Source of the DNA: Xanthomonas massiliensis
GTDB lineage: Bacteria; Pseudomonadota; Gammaproteobacteria; Xanthomonadales; Xanthomonadaceae
Assembly (NCBI RefSeq): GCF_900018785.1
Contig: NZ_FCOY01000006.1
Span: 1,240,001 to 1,304,000 of the forward strand
DNA length: 64,000 nt
Reading direction: 5' to 3'
Part shown: piece by piece, positions 60,430 through 64,000 of the stretch
Position numbering within the stretch: position 1 is the stretch's first letter
How the letters are laid out: each line of letters begins with the position of its first letter
Program-made: the position numbers and the translations under genes
Notes under the pieces: model-generated
What the model was told of the DNA's origin: nothing
Databases searched by the model: none
Seen by the model: the letters and a program-made list of their open reading frames with translations, nothing else

Positions 60430-61733
60430 GGCATGCCGCCTTCCAGGCTGCCGCCGCGGTGTTCGTGTTCCCAGATCCAGCGCCGCTTGGCCAGGATCTC
60501 GTCGACCTGCCCGTCCAGCTGCTTCACCGCCGCGTCCTGCGGCAGCCCGCCCCGCACCACCTGCTCGGTGACGATGCGCATCTGCTGGGCGATGCGCTCC
60601 CACTCCAGCACCTTGGGCGTGGGCTTGACCCGCTCGAGCTGGTCGCGGAAGGCCGCCGCCAGTGCATCGTCCTGCAGCTGGCGCGACTGCCAGGTGCTGC
60701 GCCGCGGCGGCAGGTCGCCGATCAGCGCGTGGAAGCGCGCCTGCACCGCCGGCCGCGAGAGGTATTCGATCAGCTTCCAGGCCTGCGGCTTGAGCCGGGA
60801 CTTGCGGAACATCACCAGGCTGGTGCCCCCGGCGATGCCCGCCCCCGGCCCGTCCGGCCCAGGCAGCGGCGCGGTGGCCCACTGCCCTTCCAGCGCGGCC
60901 GGCTGCACCTTGCGGAACTCGCGGATGTTCCATGGCCCGGAAATGTAGAACGCATAGAACCCGTTGAAGAACTCGTCCCAGACGTTGGAGATCTGGGTCT
61001 CGGACATCTTCGGCGCCCAGCCCTGCTCGAACGCGTTGGCATAGAAGCCCAGCGCCTTGCGGAAGCCGGGGCTCTCGAAGTTGCCGCGGGTGTCGTGGTC
61101 GCGCAGCAGCGGATCGGGCTGCTGCAGGGCGAAGGACAGCTGCGGCTCGAACTCGTTGAGCGGCATCAGCAGCGCGTAGCGCTTCGGACCGACCTCGCGC
61201 TTGATCGCCGCCATCTGCCGTTCCCACTCGGCCCAGGTGCGCGGCGGGTGGCGATAGCCGGCCTTGCGCAGGATGTCCTTGCGGTAGAACAGCAGGCGGG
61301 TATCCACGTACCAGGGGATGCCGACCACCTCGCCGTCGATCACGCTGGTATCCCAGATGCCCGGGAAGTAGTCCGACGGATCCACCGCGCCGGCGGAGCC
61401 GTCGATGTAGGGCTGCAGCGGCTCCAGCGTGTCCAGCGCGGCGAACTCGGGGATCCAGGTGTTGCCGAGCTGGCACAGGTCCGGCAGCGCGTCGGCGGCG
61501 AAGGCGGTGAGCAGCTTCTCGTGCGCGGCCGTCCACGGGATGTTCTGCACCTCCACGCGGATGTCCGGGTTCTCGCGCTCGAAATCGGGCAGCAGCTGGC
61601 CGACCACCTCGGCCTCGCGGCCCATCGCCCAGAAGCGCACGGTGGCCTGCGGACGGTCGCCGCAGCCGGCCAGGCCGGCGACGGCCAGCAGCGCCAGGCA
61701 CGGGCCCAGCCACCGGTAGCGCCGCATCTTCAT
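60426..61733 (-). CDS. Sugar ABC transporter substrate-binding lipoprotein
   Basis: A 435-residue family 1 binding protein with a lipoprotein signal (LALLAVAGLAGC, Cys24). It has VRFWAMGREAEVVGQLLPDF, an aromatic binding cleft (GIPWYVDTRLLFYRKDILRK), and ISGPWNIREFRKVQ. It would capture an oligosaccharide in the periplasm. Its ATG overlaps the stop of the glucanase gene by 4 bp, which ties uptake to hydrolysis. Confidence 0.93.
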   Translation of the reverse strand: MKMRRYRWLGPCLALLAVAGLAGCGDRPQATVRFWAMGREAEVVGQLLPDFERENPDIRVEVQNIPWTAAHEKLLTAFAADALPDLCQLGNTWIPEFAALDTLEPLQPYIDGSAGAVDPSDYFPGIWDTSVIDGEVVGIPWYVDTRLLFYRKDILRKAGYRHPPRTWAEWERQMAAIKREVGPKRYALLMPLNEFEPQLSFALQQPDPLLRDHDTRGNFESPGFRKALGFYANAFEQGWAPKMSETQISNVWDEFFNGFYAFYISGPWNIREFRKVQPAALEGQWATAPLPGPDGPGAGIAGGTSLVMFRKSRLKPQAWKLIEYLSRPAVQARFHALIGDLPPRRSTWQSRQLQDDALAAAFRDQLERVKPTPKVLEWERIAQQMRIVTEQVVRGGLPQDAAVKQLDGQVDEILAKRRWIWEHEHRGGSLEGGMP

Positions 61734-63346
61734 TCGGGACGCTGCTGGCGGCGCACGGCGGGATCCTCCTGGCCCTGCGCGGCGGCCGCGCGCGATTCGG
61801 CGATGCCGATCGCGCGCGCGGCGGCGGCCTGGGCGTCGCGGCTCGGCGGCGGCGGCTCCTCGCCCTCCGGCGTCAGCCAGCCGCCGGTGAAGCCGGCCCG
61901 CTCCAGCCCGCGGCGGATGTACTTGTTCTTCTTCATCACGTTCCAGACGAACTCGTCGCGGTAGTTGGCGATCATCGTCAGGATCGGCCCCTGGTCGATG
62001 GCGATGTAGTCGCTGGACACCCAGCCCTTGCCCGGCACCGTGCGCCCGGTCTTGAGCGGGATGTCGTAGTCGAAGCTGGGATTGAACGAATCGAGGAAGC
62101 CGTAGCTGGAATACAGGTAGTCGCCGTAGCGCTTGTGCATCTCCTGCACCGCCGGGATCACCACCTCCGGCGCGAACGGCAGCGAGCCCAGCGCCGCGGT
62201 CGGGGCCAGGGTGCCGTCGTCGAAGTTCTCGCGCAGGCCCGCCCCGCGCGAGGAATAGTGGCGGAACTGGCGCAGCTCGCCCTTGTATTCCTGCTCGGTG
62301 TTCTGCGGCCCGTCGCTGGCGGTGAGGCCCCACACGTTCTCGCCGTAGTCGCGCCACTTCAGCGGGTTGTCGATGGCGTAGTCGCGCTGGGCCAGGGTGG
62401 CGCGGCGGCTGTTGAGGAAGTAGTCGATGCCGCGCTCGCGCATGTACTGGTCCTGGATGTCGCGGAAATCGATCCAGACATGGCTGTACTGGTGGCCGAA
62501 CATCGGCCCGAAGGACAGGTATTCCTGGCCCTCGTACACGCCCCAGTCGTTGTTGTAGGTGCGCGTCCACACCGTCCAGGCGTCGGGATCGACCGGGTGG
62601 GTCGGCGAGCCCAGCGCCAGCACGTAGAGCATCATCGCCTCGTTGTAGCCCATCCAGTCGTGGGCGATGAAGCCGCTCTCCGGGAACCAGCCCATCGAGA
62701 TCAGCGGCTTGCGCTGCTGCAGCCAGGGCCATTCCACGCGCCGGTAGAGGGCGTCGGCGATGCTGCGGATCTCCTTCTCCTGCGCGGTGTCGCCGTCGTA
62801 GTAGGACTGGGCGAACAGCACGCCCATCATCAGCAGCGCGGTGTCCACGCTGGACAGCTCCACCCAGCTGTCGTAGCGGCGCCCGTCCTGCATGTCCAGG
62901 AAATGGTAGTAGAAGCCGTGGAACCCGGCCCGGCCGGTGCGTTGCGGGCCCATCGGCAGGTCGCGCAGGAAGCGCAGCGTGGTCAGGGTGCGGTCGATCG
63001 CCTGGCTGCGGCTGATCCAGTCGTTCTCGATGCCGATCGGATAGGCGGTCAGCGCGAAGCCGACCGAGGCGACGCTGGCGAACGGCCGCGACGGGTAGCG
63101 GTCCGGGGTCAGGCCATTGACCTCGTTGGTGGTGTCCCAGAAGAACTGGAAGGTCCGGCGCTCGATGTCGGCGAACAACGGCGGCAGTTCCGGCTTGACC
63201 GGCCGCGGCGGCAACTGCGCTTCCATCAGGATCACCTTGGGGGCCTCTGTTCTGGCCGGTTGTTCCGGCTGGCGGCATGCGGCCAGCCCCAGGGCCAGTC
63301 CCAATACCCCTATCCATCTCGTCTGCCGTTGCGTGAGCGGCCTCAT
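61730..63346 (-). CDS. Glycoamylase-family (GH144-type) lipoprotein glucanase
   Basis: A 538-residue protein of Pfam Glycoamylase (PF10091). It has a lipoprotein signal (LGLALGLAAC, Cys24), then the (alpha/alpha)6 domain with ERRTFQFFWDTTNEVNGLTP, RTGRAGFHGFYYHFLD, WVELSSVDTALLMMGVLFAQ, FGHQYSHVWIDFRDIQDQYM and SYGFLDSFNPSF. The characterised GH144 member is an endo-beta-1,2-glucanase giving sophorooligosaccharides, so that is the likely activity. It begins the operon with the importer genes and has a LacI-type site 11 bp before its ATG. Confidence 0.88.
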   Translation of the reverse strand: MRPLTQRQTRWIGVLGLALGLAACRQPEQPARTEAPKVILMEAQLPPRPVKPELPPLFADIERRTFQFFWDTTNEVNGLTPDRYPSRPFASVASVGFALTAYPIGIENDWISRSQAIDRTLTTLRFLRDLPMGPQRTGRAGFHGFYYHFLDMQDGRRYDSWVELSSVDTALLMMGVLFAQSYYDGDTAQEKEIRSIADALYRRVEWPWLQQRKPLISMGWFPESGFIAHDWMGYNEAMMLYVLALGSPTHPVDPDAWTVWTRTYNNDWGVYEGQEYLSFGPMFGHQYSHVWIDFRDIQDQYMRERGIDYFLNSRRATLAQRDYAIDNPLKWRDYGENVWGLTASDGPQNTEQEYKGELRQFRHYSSRGAGLRENFDDGTLAPTAALGSLPFAPEVVIPAVQEMHKRYGDYLYSSYGFLDSFNPSFDYDIPLKTGRTVPGKGWVSSDYIAIDQGPILTMIANYRDEFVWNVMKKNKYIRRGLERAGFTGGWLTPEGEEPPPPSRDAQAAAARAIGIAESRAAAAQGQEDPAVRRQQRPE

Positions 63347-63357
63347 GAATCCCTGCC

Positions 63358-63371
63358 TGGAATCGATTACA
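63358..63371. promoter_or_regulatory. LacI-type operator before the glucanase operon
   Basis: TGGAATCGATTACA (reverse complement TGTAATCGATTCCA), paired at 6 of 7 positions around a central CG. It lies 12-25 bp upstream of the glucanase ATG, where a bound repressor would block transcription. It differs at only two positions from the site at 48398. Confidence 0.6.
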
Positions 63372-63381
63372 TGGAACGATC

Positions 63382-63439
63382 GAAAGAAGGGCCGTGCCGG
63401 CCCCTTCCGCGCGGTCCGGCCACCCTCGCGGGTGGCCGG
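63382..63439 (-). terminator. Two hairpins after the TonB-dependent receptor gene
   Basis: A perfect 10-bp stem (CCGGCCACCC / GGGTGGCCGG, 63416-63439, 4-nt loop) is followed on the minus strand by AAGGGGCCG / CGGCCCTT with one bulge (63387-63406) and CTTTCG. Together they probably end or weaken the receptor transcript before the glucanase operon. Confidence 0.55.
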
Positions 63440-63455
63440 CCGATGCCGGGTACGC

Positions 63456-64000
63456 TCAGAACCTGAAGCCTACCTCGACCTTGACCTGGCGCGGCACGCC
63501 GACGATGTCGCCGGTGGTGTTGTAGCTGGCCAGCAGCCTGCCGTTGTCGTCCACGTAGTTGATGTCCGCGTAGTTCTCGAAATTGAACACGTTGAGGATG
63601 TCCAGGCGCGCATACAGGGTGGTCTCGCCCGGCAGGGCGAATTCCTTGGTGGCCTGCAGGTCCACCGAGCGGTAGCCCCACACCTTGCCGCCCACCAGGA
63701 AGCGGCCGCTGCCGCCCGGGTAGGCGCCGGCGGGCATCGCCGCCGGTGCGTTGGTGCCGGTCGGGTCGATCGACACCACGCTGTTGCCCGCCGTCGGCGT
63801 GGCCAGGGTCAGCTTGCCGCCGAAGGTGATGCCCCACGGGCCGGCGTACGAGCCGGTGAGCACCAGGCGATGGCGCGGCGCGGCGTTGGACTTGATGAAG
63901 GGATAGTCCTGGATGGTCTCGGCGTCGAACGAGTAATGCTCGTTGACGTCGCGGTTCTGGCGCGCGTTGGTCCAGGTATAGGCCGCCGAGGCGCCCCAGC
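63456..64000 (-). CDS. TonB-dependent receptor, C-terminal part
   Basis: The gene runs off the window end. The visible 180 codons are the last strands of an outer-membrane beta-barrel: alternating aromatic strands (AAYTWTNARQN, LTGSYAGPWGITFGGKLTLA, TTLYARLDILNVFNFENYAD) and the terminal VKVEVGFRF with the C-terminal aromatic required for barrel assembly. TonB-dependent receptors in this family import oligosaccharides as part of carbohydrate-utilisation loci. The neighbouring glucanase suggests a beta-glucan substrate. Confidence 0.9.
   Translation of the reverse strand, partial: WGASAAYTWTNARQNRDVNEHYSFDAETIQDYPFIKSNAAPRHRLVLTGSYAGPWGITFGGKLTLATPTAGNSVVSIDPTGTNAPAAMPAGAYPGGSGRFLVGGKVWGYRSVDLQATKEFALPGETTLYARLDILNVFNFENYADINYVDDNGRLLASYNTTGDIVGVPRQVKVEVGFRF

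Overview
The window is a high-GC gammaproteobacterial chromosome segment. Gene order and protein types point to the Xanthomonadaceae (Xanthomonas, Lysobacter or Luteimonas-like): thrS-infC-rpmI-rplT-pheS-pheT-ihfA-merR-tRNA-Pro, cmk-rpsA-ihfB-lapA-lapB, an agmatine deiminase putrescine route, a transmembrane repetitive protein, and a zwf-glk-pgl-edd-eda Entner-Doudoroff operon. It is mostly core chromosome. I see no phage, integrase, transposase or CRISPR array.

Layout. 1-1.6 kb: the 3' end of dxs and a DUF985 cupin. 1.6-18 kb: a long minus-strand information-processing block. Read in its own direction it runs cmk, rpsA, ihfB, lapA, lapB, an undecaprenyl-phosphate glycosyltransferase, a WbpM/CapD-type sugar-nucleotide enzyme, galU, thrS, infC, rpmI, rplT, pheS, pheT, ihfA, merR and tRNA-Pro, with several hairpins or terminators and a candidate thrS attenuator. 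18-28.6 kb: rpmJ, agmatine catabolism (aguA, aguB) with a frameshifted DUF1697 gene between them, a GNAT, a TraB protein, two small c-type cytochromes, the repetitive membrane protein, nfuA, phhB, a TonB-like lipoprotein gene broken by a 38-bp tandem duplication, and a ZIP transporter. 28.7-35 kb: rluC and rne (divergent), a LuxR-type response regulator and trhO. 35-42.2 kb: an FKBP lipoprotein, a flavoprotein, a UDP-sugar dehydrogenase, tRNA-Leu, hemN with an FNR/ANR-type box, lolD and lolC. 41.8-47.2 kb: the succinate dehydrogenase genes sdhCDAB with three likely maturation or partner genes (an SDHAF4-like protein, sdhE and a CptA-like protein), and ygfZ divergent.

47.2-64 kb is the most interesting part. 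It has a MalK/UgpC-type ATPase, the Entner-Doudoroff operon, a 1053-residue discoidin plus six-hairpin secreted protein, an ABC importer with two permeases and a binding protein but no ATPase of its own, a GH144-type (endo-beta-1,2-glucanase family) lipoprotein, and the end of a TonB-dependent receptor. Two closely matching LacI-type palindromes lie in front of the glucanase-importer operon and in front of the distant ATPase / Entner-Doudoroff pair. This suggests one regulon from outer-membrane uptake of a glucan to glucose catabolism. A 961-bp spacer in this locus holds two 159-bp direct repeats.
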